Assembly (NCBI RefSeq): GCF_000828085.3
Contig: NZ_JXCA02000002.1
Coordinates: forward strand, 595,684-659,683
DNA length: 64,000 nt
Source of the DNA: Scytonema tolypothrichoides VB-61278
GTDB lineage: Bacteria > Cyanobacteriota > Cyanobacteriia > Cyanobacteriales > Nostocaceae
Direction: 5' to 3'
The notes under the pieces are model-generated. The model did not search any database and was not told where the DNA came from. It saw only the letters and a program-made list of their open reading frames with translations. Both the position numbers and the translations under genes were made by a program. Every line of letters starts with the position of its first letter. Positions within the stretch are counted from its first letter, which is position 1. Below are positions 16,538 to 27,031 of the stretch, piece by piece.

Positions 16538-16969
16538 CTAGTGGGAGCGTATTCTAGCAACAGGTTTATGTCCGTTTCCACGTTTTTCTCTGGGTTTTGG
16601 TGGCGGTAGTCGTTCTTCCCTGTCTTCTTCAAAAGATGAGCCATCCCGATTACCAGCACTGCTGCCATAGATGTCCAGGTATACTGAGTGTCCAGCTGTT
16701 TGAGCTGCTGCAGTAATCACAGTGCGAATTGCTTGAATATTACGTCCACCTCGACCAAATACCTTTCCTTTATCTGAGCTTTCAAAGGCAATGCGAATCC
16801 AAGCACGGTTGCGGGTATTAGACATTTCACAATCGATGCTCAAAGACTCAGGAGAATCTAAAAACGGTTGTATCAGAAACCGTACCAGTCCAACATAGTC
16901 TGGACTGGTTGTGGGGGATTTTGTTCCAATTTTAAGTTGAGGCTTTTGCACTGACCTGTTCAAAGACAT
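16538..16969 (-). CDS. khpA: KH-domain RNA-binding protein (KhpA-like)
   Basis: A 143-residue protein with a single KH domain. [21 protein letters not shown] opens the fold, and the RNA-binding loop is [18 protein letters not shown] with the GxxG signature GRGG. A Lys/Arg/Pro-rich tail follows ([19 protein letters not shown]). KhpA-type proteins bind RNA and, with KhpB, influence cell-envelope functions in Firmicutes; the cyanobacterial role is less clear. I start it at the ATG at 16969, which overlaps the last 38 bases of rpsP. The frame stays open further upstream inside rpsP, but that part is an overlap shadow. The rpsP-KH pairing is common in bacteria and supports cotranscription. Confidence 0.88.
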   Translation of the reverse strand: MSLNRSVQKPQLKIGTKSPTTSPDYVGLVRFLIQPFLDSPESLSIDCEMSNTRNRAWIRIAFESSDKGKVFGRGGRNIQAIRTVITAAAQTAGHSVYLDIYGSSAGNRDGSSFEEDREERLPPPKPREKRGNGHKPVARIRSH

Positions 16970-17192
16970 TGGCTTTTTGCAGGATGTGACGTACGGTATC
17001 AGTCGGTTGAGCGCCTTGTTGTAGTCGCTTGACGATCCCGGGAACATCCAGTCGTACTTCATCAGTTCTGGGATTATAAAAACCCAGTTCTTCCAACGGA
17101 CGACCATCGCGGCGAGCGAGGCTGTTGATTGCGATGATGCGGTAACTTGCTTCTCGCTTTTTACCGTATCGCTTCAGGCGCAGTTTAATCAT
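16932..17192 (-). CDS. rpsP: 30S ribosomal protein S16
   Basis: An 86-residue protein beginning [19 protein letters not shown] and containing [15 protein letters not shown] and [19 protein letters not shown], the diagnostic S16 blocks. It is a primary-binding protein of the 30S subunit. It lies 239 bp downstream of ffh and overlaps the KH gene by 38 bases in a different frame, suggesting translational coupling. The order ffh-rpsP is the classical arrangement; rimM/trmD/rplS, which follow in Escherichia coli, are absent here. Confidence 0.97.
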   Translation of the reverse strand: MIKLRLKRYGKKREASYRIIAINSLARRDGRPLEELGFYNPRTDEVRLDVPGIVKRLQQGAQPTDTVRHILQKANVFEQVSAKAST

Positions 17193-17431
17193 GGTTAAGA
17201 AATCATTCTCCTGTTTCTAGGAATCCGTTTGCAGTTAGTTTATTGGGAACTTAGATGAGCGTGAAGTTTCCTGAAGACAGTTCCAAGGGGAATATTATTC
17301 CTGTTGAAAACAGTCCCATCGGGTAGACAGTTTAACTTCTGGTGCTAAAATGCCTATTTTAGCACTTGCCAAGTGTTAGGTGTTAGTCGCGATTTGTTAT
17401 TTGTGAATTGCGACTAACCAGCCATGAGTGG

Positions 17432-18886
17432 CTAAAGGGTACCGAAGCCTTTCTTCTTTTTGTCTTTCTTCGGCTTCTTTTTTGAGCCAGCACCACTATT
17501 GTAACCCCGCCAACCGGGAGCAACTGGACCACTACCAGCAGTTGCGGGATTACCCATCCCACCAAACATTCCTGGCATACCAGGGAACTGCCCTTGACCC
17601 ATTTGCTGCATCATATTGCGCATTCTTTGGAAGTCACTGACCAGTTTACTAACATCTGTCTCTTTATAACCAGCTCCATTCGCAATGCGTCGCCGTCTAC
17701 TAGGAGAACTTGCCAACAAATCAGGGTTTTGGCGCTCTTGACGCGTCATAGAATTAATCATCGCTTCACAGCGCTTAAGCTGGGTTTCTCCGTGCTTAAG
17801 TTGGTCATCTGTTAGCTTGTTCATCCCAGGGATGAGCTTAATTATACCACCCAATGAACCCATGTTCTTGAGGAGGCGCATTTGTTTGAGAAAATCGGTA
17901 AAGTCAAACTTCGCTGACAGGATTTTCTCCTGCATTTTCTCAGCATCAGCAAGGTCAATTTCTTCCTGAGCCTTTTCTACCAAGGTCAGAACATCGCCCA
18001 TGCCCAAAATGCGCGATGCCATACGGTCAGGATAAAACGGTTGTAAAGCTTCAACCTTTTCACCCACACCAACAAACTTAATGGGTGCTCCTGAGATATG
18101 CCGCACAGAAAGTGCTGCCCCACCCCGGCTATCGCCATCCAATTTGGTAAGAATTGCACCAGTAATCCCAATTTTTTCGTGGAAAGTACGGGTGAGATTG
18201 GCGGCTTCTTGACCCGTCATGGAGTCTACCACCAAAAGAGTTTCATGGGGTTGGACTGTTTTTTTGATGCGGGCTAACTCCGCCATCATGTCTTGGTCAA
18301 TTTGTAAGCGACCAGCAGTATCAATAATGACTGTGTCAACCCCTTCTGCTTTAGCGTGTTCTACGCCCTGTCGTGCAATTTCAACTGGATCAGCATCAGA
18401 TCCTAGTTCAAACACTGGCACGTCAATTTGCTTACCTAGTGTGATCAATTGGTCAATAGCCGCTGGACGATACACGTCCGTCGCCACCATTAAGCAACTG
18501 CGTTCTAATTTACGTAAATGCAAGGCTAACTTGGCAGTAGCAGTCGTTTTCCCAGTACCCTGCAACCCTGCCATCAGGACAATTGTGGGAGAGTGATCAG
18601 CTTGTGCTAAAGGAACATTCTCTTCCCCCATCACCTGCACCAGTTCATCGTAGACTATCTTGATGAACTGTTGGTCAGGTCGGACGCCAGTAATAACTTC
18701 CGCTCCCAGCGCCTTGGTTTCAACTTCGGTGACAAAATCTTTAACTACCTGAAGATTAACATCCGCTTCTAACAGAGCACGACGCACTTCGCGCAAAGCG
18801 TCTTGAATATTCGATTGGGAGATTTTGTCCTGACCCCGGAGTTTCTTCCAGGCACCTTCTAAACGGTCAGCTAATGCTTCAAACAT
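17432..18886 (-). CDS. ffh: Signal recognition particle protein Ffh
   Basis: A 484-residue SRP54 homologue. The N domain is at about 1-85 (FEALADRLEGAWKKLRG). The G domain has P-loop GLQGTGKTTATAKLA (about 107-121), DTAGRLQID and TKLDGDSRGGAALS. The Met-rich M domain (about 300-430) contains MGSLGGIIKLIPGMNK and SRRRRIANGAG, the 4.5S RNA-binding region. The C-terminal tail has many Gly, Met, Pro and Lys residues (MPGMFGGMGNPATAGSG, ending KKKPKKDKKKKGFGTL), as in other cyanobacterial and chloroplast SRP54 proteins. It targets nascent membrane proteins to the plasma and thylakoid membranes. Length is normal. Confidence 0.97.
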   Translation of the reverse strand: MFEALADRLEGAWKKLRGQDKISQSNIQDALREVRRALLEADVNLQVVKDFVTEVETKALGAEVITGVRPDQQFIKIVYDELVQVMGEENVPLAQADHSPTIVLMAGLQGTGKTTATAKLALHLRKLERSCLMVATDVYRPAAIDQLITLGKQIDVPVFELGSDADPVEIARQGVEHAKAEGVDTVIIDTAGRLQIDQDMMAELARIKKTVQPHETLLVVDSMTGQEAANLTRTFHEKIGITGAILTKLDGDSRGGAALSVRHISGAPIKFVGVGEKVEALQPFYPDRMASRILGMGDVLTLVEKAQEEIDLADAEKMQEKILSAKFDFTDFLKQMRLLKNMGSLGGIIKLIPGMNKLTDDQLKHGETQLKRCEAMINSMTRQERQNPDLLASSPSRRRRIANGAGYKETDVSKLVSDFQRMRNMMQQMGQGQFPGMPGMFGGMGNPATAGSGPVAPGWRGYNSGAGSKKKPKKDKKKKGFGTL

Positions 18887-19092
18887 AATTCAGTTAAATT
18901 ACAGGTAGTTCGTCAGCAGAGTTTTCATGCCATATATACAGCTTAATGTTTTTTATGTTCGACTGTATTGCAATACAGTCAGAAGGGCTACAAATACAGT
19001 GAACACTGAACAGTAAACAGAGGAAGGGATTTCTTGACCCCCTTAACTTGGTAACTGATAACTGTTTTAAGAAGGACGTGTCATCGCGCCTC

Positions 19093-20250
19093 TTAGGCGC
19101 TGACAACCAACGGTGAGTGAATTTCACCCAGCAGTACTTCTTGATGCGCTCCGGTTGCTGTTGGTAAGTTACCAGGAGTACCCATAGATCGCCAGTATGC
19201 CAAAACTGCAAACGCTATTGCTTCTTTAAAATCAGCACTCAAACCAACTTCATCTGTGGTAACAACTGGCACAGATTCCAATAGCATCTGTAACCGACTC
19301 TTGAGATAAAGATTGCGACTACCTCCGCCACACAAAAGCACCCGCTGTGGCATTTGCGGTAAAAAAGTCCGGTAACTATGAACAATTGAAGCTGCGGTGA
19401 GTTCCGTAAGCGTCGCCATCAAGTCGGCTGGACTGAGTTGGTAGGCTTCGGCGTCTTGTAAACATTGATGCAGGTAATCAACACCAAATAATTCTCGACC
19501 TGTGGATTTGGGTGGTGGTAAATGAAAGTAGTCTTGACTAAGCCAGTGCTCTATTAAGGGAGAACAGGGAGTACCACTCGCTGCCCAAGAACCATTTTCA
19601 TCATAGGTTTTCGCACCATCCGTTAAATGCTCCACCGCCAGATCCAAAAGACTATTTCCTGGTCCTGTGTCCCAAGCACGAATTTTTTCTAGCCAGTTGT
19701 CACGACGCAGTGGTATATAAGTAACGTTACCAATGCCCCCAATATTTTGAATACATCGTGCTTCTTGAGGATGACTGAGCAAAGCCGCATCGATACGTGG
19801 TACAAGGGGCGCACCATGACCACCAGCAGCAATATCTGCTACACGAAAGTTAGAGACTGTTGTTATGCCTGTTTGATTGGCAATTGATTCACCACGTCCA
19901 AGTTGCAAGCTATACCCGATTGGTGTGATAGGTTGTGATGGTGGTTTATGATATACTGTTTGACCATGAGAACCAATTAGAGTGGCCTTATCGTAACCAA
20001 TTTGGATATTTTGTGCGGCTTGAGCAAAAATAGAAGTGATCGCATCATCCAATTGAGCCAATTCTGCCATCGAAATAGCTTTCCCTGCACAAACTTCTAG
20101 AATGCGTTCTCTCAAATCTGCTGGATAAGGATATGTTGCACCAGCCACCAACTCAATTTTGATATCCAAGTCTGTACCAGAAATATCTACTAAGGCAGCG
20201 TCTATACCATCTACAGACGTGCCACTGATTAAACCAATTACAAGAGTCAT
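19093..20250 (-). CDS. anmK: Anhydro-N-acetylmuramic acid kinase
   Basis: A 385-residue ASKHA-fold sugar kinase. [20 protein letters not shown] is the family's phosphate-1 signature. It is followed by [48 protein letters not shown] and [13 protein letters not shown]. AnmK converts 1,6-anhydro-N-acetylmuramic acid from peptidoglycan turnover to MurNAc-6-phosphate. No murQ homologue is in the window. The gene stands alone on the minus strand, 206 bp downstream of ffh's promoter side and upstream of no partner. Length is typical (about 370-390). Confidence 0.95.
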   Translation of the reverse strand: MTLVIGLISGTSVDGIDAALVDISGTDLDIKIELVAGATYPYPADLRERILEVCAGKAISMAELAQLDDAITSIFAQAAQNIQIGYDKATLIGSHGQTVYHKPPSQPITPIGYSLQLGRGESIANQTGITTVSNFRVADIAAGGHGAPLVPRIDAALLSHPQEARCIQNIGGIGNVTYIPLRRDNWLEKIRAWDTGPGNSLLDLAVEHLTDGAKTYDENGSWAASGTPCSPLIEHWLSQDYFHLPPPKSTGRELFGVDYLHQCLQDAEAYQLSPADLMATLTELTAASIVHSYRTFLPQMPQRVLLCGGGSRNLYLKSRLQMLLESVPVVTTDEVGLSADFKEAIAFAVLAYWRSMGTPGNLPTATGAHQEVLLGEIHSPLVVSA

Positions 20251-20331
20251 TTGATTTTAAACCGCTGATGTTGACTCCCTCTGGGCAGCTTCCCGGAGGA
20301 TACGCAGAGAATTAGCGGTTACCATTTTAAA

Positions 20332-21513
20332 TCAATCAATTGCTGAACGACTGGGAGTATTATTTTTTTCAGCGGAAATAATATGTAAATCAACGTTTTT
20401 CAGTAATCGTAGCAATTTATGGGTTAAAGCGCCTTTGAAGAGAATTTGCCAGCGCGATCGCTGAGTTACCCCAATCACAATTTGAGTGATACGGTATTGT
20501 TCAGCAACTTGTGCGATCGCCTTGGCTACGTCAGTGCCAGTGGTACGAATGAATGTACCATCAAATTCTTTACAAAGTTTTTCACAAGTTTCGATGTACA
20601 GGCTTTCCTCCTTAGTCAGGAAGCGGTCTGGATGAGAAACATATATGGTAAATAGAGGAGCACTCATATAACTAGCAATCCTAGCCCCGCGACGTAATAA
20701 TTGAACCGAGTTGGGATAAGTGGATACGCACACCAAAACTCGCTCGTGAATGTTACAGAATTGACCTTGTGGGGTGGAAGCAACGGCATTTTCTTCAACG
20801 TTATCTGCTACTTCCCGCAGTGCTAACTCTCGTAAAGCGATGAGGTTACGGCGTTGGAAAAAGTTATCCAGTGATTGTTGAATTTTTTGAGGTGCGTAAA
20901 TTTTGCCTTCTAATAAGCGTTCTTGCAGTGTTTCTGGTGTAACATCTATTACTACTACTTCAGAAGCTTCTTCTAAAATACGGTCAGGGACGCGTTCTCG
21001 CACGACCACACCAGTAACCCTTGCTACCAGGTCATTGAGACTCTCCAGGTGCTGAATATTCATTGTGGAGTAGACATCAATACCTGCTGCTAAAATAACT
21101 TCTACATCTTGGTAGCGTTTTTCTCGTAGGGAACCTGGGACATTTGTATGTGCTAGTTCATCAATCAATGCTAACTGAGGTAAGCGAGCAATGACTGCAT
21201 TCGTATCCATTTCTGTTAGAGTTAACCCACCGCGAGGAATTTGCTTACGGGGTATCATCTCTAACCCGTTGGCTTTTTGGGCTGTTTCTTTGCGTCCGTG
21301 GGTTTCTAAAAGCCCAATAACAACGTCAATTCCTTCGTTTTTGAGTGCATGAGCCTCTTCTAGCATCCGGTAGGTTTTGCCTACTCCGGGTGCCATACCT
21401 ATATAAATTTTATGCTTACCTCGTCTTGCTGGACTTATGCCAGCAGGAAAGGTTGCAGGCATAGCCCTGGCTTGTGGTGTTTGAGTGCTATCAAACATCT
21501 GGTGGTGTGACAA
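20332..21513 (-). CDS. kdpD: KdpD N-terminal (sensor) protein without kinase domain
   Basis: A 393-residue protein equivalent to only the cytoplasmic N-terminal part of KdpD. Residues 39-47 are GMAPGVGKT (Walker A of the KdpD domain). They are followed by DVVIGLLETHGRKET, LALIDELAHTNVPGSLREKRYQDV and YSTMNIQHLESLND, which are all KdpD signatures. A universal-stress-protein-like domain follows (about 250-380, with RVLVCVSTYPNSVQLLRRGARIA and ITQIVIGVTQRSRWQ). The four membrane helices and the histidine kinase of full-length KdpD are missing, and the gene ends cleanly. Truncated KdpD of this kind is known from Anabaena and Synechocystis. It ends the kdpABFC operon, 59 bp after kdpC. Confidence 0.92.
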   Translation of the reverse strand: MSHHQMFDSTQTPQARAMPATFPAGISPARRGKHKIYIGMAPGVGKTYRMLEEAHALKNEGIDVVIGLLETHGRKETAQKANGLEMIPRKQIPRGGLTLTEMDTNAVIARLPQLALIDELAHTNVPGSLREKRYQDVEVILAAGIDVYSTMNIQHLESLNDLVARVTGVVVRERVPDRILEEASEVVVIDVTPETLQERLLEGKIYAPQKIQQSLDNFFQRRNLIALRELALREVADNVEENAVASTPQGQFCNIHERVLVCVSTYPNSVQLLRRGARIASYMSAPLFTIYVSHPDRFLTKEESLYIETCEKLCKEFDGTFIRTTGTDVAKAIAQVAEQYRITQIVIGVTQRSRWQILFKGALTHKLLRLLKNVDLHIISAEKNNTPSRSAID

Positions 21514-21572
21514 ATCCTGAGAGTATAAGACAGGCGAAAATCACAAGTCAATAAACAATGACTAATAACTGC

Positions 21573-22190
21573 TTATCTATTTTGTTGACGGTTAAACTCA
21601 TCTAAATCCAAAGCATAATTTAATTTTAGAACATTAACTCCAGGCTCACCAAAAATACCTAAAAATCTTCCTTCTGTATACTTATTTATAAAAGGAAGTA
21701 TCTCATCTGGTCTGAGTTGACGGGCACGAGCAACTCTATCCAACTGCTGCCGTACTGCTTTGATGGAGATATGCGGATCTAAACCGGAACCCGATGTGTA
21801 AATTAAGTCAGCAATAGGTTGAATTTCTTCTTCTCTCAGTAGATTTGCTTGTTCTACAATTCGCTTTAGCAATTGTGGACTGCTAGGTGCGAGATTGCTA
21901 GCTCCAGAAACTCCAGTAGGATTGCCTTGTTTTCCTTGGCTATATCTAATTTTACTAGGACGTCCGTGAAAATACTGTTCCGATTTGAATTGTTGACCAA
22001 TTAAAGCTGAACCAATGATTTCTCCTTTGATATTTTGCACTATGCTGCCTTGAGCTTTGTCTTTAAGGAAGGGGACTTGAGCGACGAAAAGTATGAACAA
22101 AGGATAGATAATTGCAGTTAATAACCATAAAATCAAAGTTATGCGAATTGCTTTCGTAAATTCTCTAACAACAGACATATAAAATTTCAA
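21573..22190 (-). CDS. kdpC: K+-transporting ATPase subunit C
   Basis: A 205-residue KdpC. It has one N-terminal membrane helix (about 15-38), then GSALIGQQFKSEQYFHGRPS, SGASNLAPSSPQLLKRI, TSGSGLDPHISIKAVRQQLDRVARAR and the C-terminal LGIFGEPGVNVLKLNYALD. These are the family's conserved blocks. KdpC is the periplasm-facing accessory subunit of the KdpFABC high-affinity K+ pump. The length fits the family (about 190-205). It lies 46 bp after the kdpF-like gene. Confidence 0.96.
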   Translation of the reverse strand: MKFYMSVVREFTKAIRITLILWLLTAIIYPLFILFVAQVPFLKDKAQGSIVQNIKGEIIGSALIGQQFKSEQYFHGRPSKIRYSQGKQGNPTGVSGASNLAPSSPQLLKRIVEQANLLREEEIQPIADLIYTSGSGLDPHISIKAVRQQLDRVARARQLRPDEILPFINKYTEGRFLGIFGEPGVNVLKLNYALDLDEFNRQQNR

Positions 22191-22236
22191 ACTCTCGAAA
22201 AGTAACTGTAAAAATTAAGAAAATTTTCTTGTGAAA

Positions 22237-22509
22237 TTAAAAGCGTTCTGGCTGAAAAACGACAACAAATAAATAAATCACAATTGCCAGTGTCCCCAAT
22301 TCCAAAACACCAATTGCCCAAGCAGAAAGGCGTTCCAAAGTACCGTCGCCAGCAGCATATACTATGGGCGCAACCAGCAAATTTAGACACAGAATCACAA
22401 AAATAACCAGAGGCAACTTTTGAGAACGCCATTCCAGCCAAACAAAAGAAATTACCTCAGCTACATTTATGGATAAAAACTTATCTAACACATCAATTTT
22501 TTTTCTCAT
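22237..22509 (-). CDS. kdpF: KdpF-like small membrane subunit with N-terminal extension
   Basis: A 90-residue protein with two membrane helices (about 33-52 and 64-83). The C-terminal part, AIGVLELGTLAIVIYLFVVVF followed by QPERF, has the length and ending of KdpF (about 29 residues). The N-terminal 60 residues, including the first helix, are extra relative to enterobacterial KdpF. In Anabaena a small gene at this position between kdpB and kdpC has been called kdpG, as I recall. Position and topology support a structural subunit or stabiliser of the Kdp pump. It lies 59 bp after kdpB. Confidence 0.8.
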   Translation of the reverse strand: MRKKIDVLDKFLSINVAEVISFVWLEWRSQKLPLVIFVILCLNLLVAPIVYAAGDGTLERLSAWAIGVLELGTLAIVIYLFVVVFQPERF

Positions 22510-22568
22510 ATTCCTCTGTGTTCTTCTTTCCTCTGTGTCCTCTCTTGCCTCGTGCGGTTCGTTTCTTC

Positions 22569-24677
22569 CTAAGCCAATCCTGCCAGAGTAATCAATACAT
22601 CAATCAACTTAATTGCAAGAAACGGCGCAATCACACCTCCCAAACCATACAGAAAAATATTTCGTTGCAAAAGTTGATTAGCCGTCAAAGGTCGAAATTT
22701 TACACCAGTGAGTGCCAAAGGAATCAAAGCTGGAATAATCAAAGCATTGTAAATCAACGCCGACAGGACAGCAGAATTGGTACTCGTTAACTTCATGATA
22801 TTTAAACTTCCCAAATTAGCTGAGGTAAACAACACTGGGATAATTGCAAAGTACTTGGCAATATCATTGGCAATAGAAAACGTCGTCAAAGCACCGCGAG
22901 TAATTAGCAGTTGTTTTCCAATAGCAACAATATCAATCAGCTTTGTGGGATCAGAGTCTAAATCCACCATATTGGCTGCTTCTTTTGCTGCCTGAGTACC
23001 AGTATTCATTGCTACGCCGACATTCGCCTGGGCTAGCGCGGGTGCATCGTTAGTACCGTCACCCGTCATCGCCACCAGTTTGCCCGCCGCTTGTTCGCGC
23101 TGAATCACAGAGATTTTATCTTCTGGGGTGGCTTCGGCAATAAAATCATCGACTCCAGCTTCCCCCGCAATCACAGACGCAGTAATGCGGTTGTCTCCAG
23201 TCAGCATGACAGTACGCACTCCCATCCGCCGCAACTGCTCAAAACGTTCACGGATACCTGGTTTAATGATATCCTTAAGATAAATGACGCCGTAAATTTC
23301 ACTATCAAGGGCTACTGCTAAAGGTGTCCCTCCCAGTTGTGATATTCTTTCATATGCTGCATCCAGTACCGGCATCGGCGTATCTTGTTGATTGCGAGAA
23401 CGGACAAATCCCTTTATTGCCGATACTGCACCCTTACGCGCTTGGCTACCATTGGGTAAGTTTGTACCACTCATACGAGTTTTTGCTGAAAATTCTACAG
23501 CTTCAGCTCTGTGGGTGTCAAAATCAATTTTTGCACCTAACTTTTCTGCCAGTCGAACAATTGATTTCCCTTCTGGTGTATCATCAAAAATACTTGCTGC
23601 TAAAGCAACATTGGCAACTTGCTGTGTTGAATAGGTACTGATGGGGATAAACCCTTCTGCCAAACGATTACCGAGAGTGATTGTACCTGTTTTATCGAGC
23701 ACCAAGGTATTGACATCACCGCACGCTTCAACTGCTCGTCCTGAGGTGGCAATGACGTTAAACTGGGCAACTCGATCCATCCCAGCAATGCCGATCGCAC
23801 TCAGTAATCCCCCAATTGTTGTAGGAATTAACGCAACTAACAAGGCAACTAATACGACCACACTAATTGGACTTCCAACATAGCTGGCGATCGCAGGCAA
23901 AGTCACCACAACAAAAAGAAACACCAACGTTAAAACCGCTAGTAACACCGTCAAAGCAATCTCGTTCGGTGTTTTTGTGCGTTCTGCCCCTTCCACCAAA
24001 GCAATCATCCGGTCGATAAACCCCTTGCCTGGATCTGCAGTGATACGGATAATCAGTTCATCAGAAAGAATTCGCGTACCACCAGTTACAGAACTCGCCA
24101 CATCTGAACCTGTTTCCTTTAAAACTGGTGCAGATTCTCCAGTAATTGCAGACTCATCCACACTGGCGACACCCATAGTCACTTCCCCATCAGCAGGGAT
24201 GACATCACCAGCAGCCACATACACTGTATCGCCTATCCGCAAGCTGGTGGAAGAAACTTCACTAACTGAACCATCAGAGAGAAGTTTTTTGGCAATTGTC
24301 TCTGACTTAGTTGTCCTTAAAGCATCAGCTTGCGCTTTACCCCGTCCCTCTGCGACTGCTTCAGCAAAGTTGGCAAATAAAACGGTGAAGAACAAAATTG
24401 CTGTAATTAATCCGTTGAAAAGTTGTAGATTGTTGCCTGGAACTGGACCAAACAAATAAGGGTCAATAGTCGCTATAGTGGTGATAATTGTACCAACCCA
24501 AACCAAGAACATGACCGGGTTTTTGATCGCGTATTTAGGATTGAGCTTGACAAAAGCATCTTTAATGGCTCTGAGGTAAAGTCCTCTGGTGCTGACTCGC
24601 GATTGTTTACGTGCTTGGCGGCGATCGCTTTTACGAGGAGAATAAGAAGGTTTGGGTGAAGGATTTGTGGAGTCCAT
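22569..24677 (-). CDS. kdpB: K+-transporting ATPase subunit B
   Basis: The catalytic P-type ATPase subunit. TGES lies in the actuator domain ([11 protein letters not shown]), the phosphorylation motif is DKTGT ([12 protein letters not shown]), and [11 protein letters not shown] and [13 protein letters not shown] are in the P domain. Seven membrane helices fit the P1A class. ATP hydrolysis here drives K+ uptake through KdpA. I start at the ATG at 24677 (702 residues). The frame is open eight codons further to a TTG that lies in the heptamer repeat, which is unlikely to be the start. The N-terminus is long, hydrophilic and basic (about 45 residues before the KdpB core), as in other cyanobacteria. 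Confidence 0.96.
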   Translation of the reverse strand: MDSTNPSPKPSYSPRKSDRRQARKQSRVSTRGLYLRAIKDAFVKLNPKYAIKNPVMFLVWVGTIITTIATIDPYLFGPVPGNNLQLFNGLITAILFFTVLFANFAEAVAEGRGKAQADALRTTKSETIAKKLLSDGSVSEVSSTSLRIGDTVYVAAGDVIPADGEVTMGVASVDESAITGESAPVLKETGSDVASSVTGGTRILSDELIIRITADPGKGFIDRMIALVEGAERTKTPNEIALTVLLAVLTLVFLFVVVTLPAIASYVGSPISVVVLVALLVALIPTTIGGLLSAIGIAGMDRVAQFNVIATSGRAVEACGDVNTLVLDKTGTITLGNRLAEGFIPISTYSTQQVANVALAASIFDDTPEGKSIVRLAEKLGAKIDFDTHRAEAVEFSAKTRMSGTNLPNGSQARKGAVSAIKGFVRSRNQQDTPMPVLDAAYERISQLGGTPLAVALDSEIYGVIYLKDIIKPGIRERFEQLRRMGVRTVMLTGDNRITASVIAGEAGVDDFIAEATPEDKISVIQREQAAGKLVAMTGDGTNDAPALAQANVGVAMNTGTQAAKEAANMVDLDSDPTKLIDIVAIGKQLLITRGALTTFSIANDIAKYFAIIPVLFTSANLGSLNIMKLTSTNSAVLSALIYNALIIPALIPLALTGVKFRPLTANQLLQRNIFLYGLGGVIAPFLAIKLIDVLITLAGLA

Positions 24678-24684
24678 GAGAGGG

Positions 24685-24736
24685 AATTCAAAATTCAAAG
24701 TTCAAAGTTCAAAATTCAAAATTCAAAGTTCAAAAT
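24685..24736. repeat. Heptamer array AATTCAA/AGTTCAA
   Basis: Seven heptamers in phase (AATTCAA and AGTTCAA) directly upstream of the kdpB start. The same class on the opposite strand (TTTTGAA/CTTTGAA) is found at 28204-28235 beyond the divergent kinase gene. Confidence 0.85.
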
Positions 24737-24883
24737 ATCAGGACTTACGCAAGGGAAACGTAGTTGTGTCATTGCGACGTAAGTCGTAACTACAATCTTG
24801 TTTTTTCGTAACTCGTGCGTAAATCCTAAATATGTCCTTACGGACACGCACTTTAACAAAATTAGCGCTTGCTACAAACAAGA

Positions 24884-26593
24884 TTATTTGATGCGGCTGG
24901 CAAGTTTAATACTTTCGGCGATCGGTCCTAAAGCTAAAACGGGGAAAAATGTCAACACACCCAAAATCAAAATGACTCCAGCTGTAATAGCAGTAAAGAG
25001 TGTAGAGTCGGTTCTGAGGGTGCCTGGAGTTTCGGGTACTGGTTGTTTGGCTGCCATACTCTGTGCTAAAAGTAAAATGCCAATAATCGGTATGTATCTT
25101 CCCATCAAAAGGCTAAAACAAGTACTTAAGTTCCACCACAAAGTGCTATCTCCCAATCCCTCCAAGCCAGAACCATTGTTAGCACTAGCTGAGGCGTATT
25201 CGTAAATCACTCGTGAGATGTTGTGAAATTCTGGGGATTTTGTATATCCCGGCGGTGGAATCAGAAATGCTAAAGTATTTGGAAATGTTAGGCTAATGGC
25301 AGTGGGGATCAATACAGCAATTGGGTGAACCAGCAGGACGACACTGGCAAGGACAATTTCTTTTTTTTCTATTTTGCGCCCTAAAAACTCTGGAGTCCGT
25401 CCCACCATCAGTCCTGTGAGAAATACGGTGAGAATTGAATAAATGAATAAGTAAGCGGTTCCAGTTCCTTGTCCACCCCAAACTATCTGCAAAAACATAT
25501 TCAACAAGGTGGAAAAAAGTCCCTGAGGCATCAAGGAATCATGCATCCCGTTCACAGAACCAGTCATAGTTCCAGTCGTCGTAATTGCCCATAATGCCGT
25601 TTGTGCCCAGCCAAACCTGACTTCCTTACCCTCTAAATTAGGCTGTTCTAATCCCAAGGCGTTATTAATCAGGGGATTTCCTTGAGACTCACCAATCGCT
25701 GTGACACCAATCAAAACCGTATAGATGGCAAAGACCATCCAAAAAAGTAGCTTAGCTTGCTTGGCGTTATTGGCAAAAATGCCATAGGTGTGAATCAACG
25801 CCGCTGGAATACAAATCATGGCGATGATTTCTATGAGGTTAGAAATGGTATTGGGATTTTCAAACGGATGAGCAGAATTTGCGCCAAAAAAACCACCACC
25901 ATTCTCTCCCAATTGTTTGATGATCTCAAAGGAAGCAACAGGACCTCTGGCGAGATACTGCGTTCCTCCCTCCAATGTTGTCAATTTCAAAGATCCATCT
26001 AAGGTTTGTGGTACGCCTAGGGCGAGTAGTGCGATCGCACCCACAATCGAAATTGGCAGCAATATGCGCGTTATAGAACGAGTCAGATCAATGTAAAAAT
26101 TTCCCAGTCGTCTACCTGTCAAACCTCTGATGAATGCGATGCCGACTGCTAACCCAGTTGCAGCTGAAGTAAACATCAAAAAAGTTAAAGCTGCTGTTTG
26201 GCTAAAATAACTTAAAGTTGTTTCACCAGAGTAGTGTTGCTGGTCAGTGTTTGTTAAAAATGAAATGGTCGTGTGCAGCGTGATGTCCCATTTAGGAGCA
26301 GCTAATCCCTGAGGATTCCAAGGTAAAAATTGCTGAAAACATATCAGCAAAAACACCACAACACCCATGATTATATTGCTGCAAAGTACTGCCCTAGCAT
26401 ACTGCCAACCCGTCATGTCATCAATTCTGGCTGTATCTGCCAATTTATAAATTATTCCCTCTACAGGGTTCATGATTGAGTCCAGCAGCGTTTTTTCTCC
26501 CAAAAAGACACGCGCCATGTATCTGCCCAATAGTGGAGTGATTAGTATTACAATACACAACGTTACCCCAATTTGAAAAAATCCTTGTCCCAT
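24884..26593 (-). CDS. kdpA: K+-transporting ATPase subunit A
   Basis: A 569-residue K+ channel-like subunit of the SKT superfamily with about ten membrane helices. Four selectivity-filter regions are visible, for example [34 protein letters not shown], and [13 protein letters not shown] near the C-terminus. KdpA forms the K+ entry pathway of KdpFABC with micromolar affinity. It is the first gene of the operon, 207 bp before kdpB, with the divergent histidine kinase 438 bp away. A 16-bp inverted repeat lies in that gap. Length is typical. Confidence 0.96.
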   Translation of the reverse strand: MGQGFFQIGVTLCIVILITPLLGRYMARVFLGEKTLLDSIMNPVEGIIYKLADTARIDDMTGWQYARAVLCSNIIMGVVVFLLICFQQFLPWNPQGLAAPKWDITLHTTISFLTNTDQQHYSGETTLSYFSQTAALTFLMFTSAATGLAVGIAFIRGLTGRRLGNFYIDLTRSITRILLPISIVGAIALLALGVPQTLDGSLKLTTLEGGTQYLARGPVASFEIIKQLGENGGGFFGANSAHPFENPNTISNLIEIIAMICIPAALIHTYGIFANNAKQAKLLFWMVFAIYTVLIGVTAIGESQGNPLINNALGLEQPNLEGKEVRFGWAQTALWAITTTGTMTGSVNGMHDSLMPQGLFSTLLNMFLQIVWGGQGTGTAYLFIYSILTVFLTGLMVGRTPEFLGRKIEKKEIVLASVVLLVHPIAVLIPTAISLTFPNTLAFLIPPPGYTKSPEFHNISRVIYEYASASANNGSGLEGLGDSTLWWNLSTCFSLLMGRYIPIIGILLLAQSMAAKQPVPETPGTLRTDSTLFTAITAGVILILGVLTFFPVLALGPIAESIKLASRIK

Positions 26594-27031
26594 TTATCTA
26601 GCCAAAATTGTAGTTCGATATTGACCGAAAGCATTGCATTTTAAAATTTATCAGCAATTTCTTGATTGTTGATAAATTTCACTCTTTATAAGTTGTATGT
26701 CGTTCTACTGATAATCAGCAAATAATAATATGTTGTGTTCAACATTAGCACAACATATTATTATGTATTTATTCTTTCTTAAGAAATATCATATTTATGG
26801 CGTCGTCAGGAATTCATTATTTGTCATAACCATTCTATACATGACATCTGTAAAAACAAGTGTATATATCTATCGATATAGATAAGAAAATGCTTGACGC
26901 GAAAGTATCAACTCAAAAGTCTTTCAAATAAATTTCTTGCAAAAATCTAAAAAAGTATATAAATAGTATCTAAATGATAATGACATTATTAGCGAGATAG
27001 TCATTCATACAATTCTTTATAAAACCTGACG
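26594..27031. other. Divergent kdpA / histidine kinase intergenic region
   Basis: An AT-rich region holding promoters for both directions. It contains the 16-bp inverted repeat at 26722-26764 and a smaller inverted repeat TATCTAT-CGAT-ATAGATA at 26867-26884. No coding region. Confidence 0.6.
26722..26764. promoter_or_regulatory. 16-bp perfect inverted repeat, candidate operator
   Basis: Arms ATAATAATATGTTGTG and CACAACATATTATTAT are separated by 11 bases, 129 bp upstream of kdpA and 268 bp upstream of the kinase. Both flanking genes read away from it, so a terminator role is unlikely. An operator or an RNA leader hairpin of the kdp transcript is more plausible (inference). Confidence 0.55.

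Noticed and set aside
22187-22441. 84-codon frame overlapping the kdpF-like gene
   Set aside because: It is a frame shadow. The frame at 22237-22509 has the KdpF-like ending and membrane helices.
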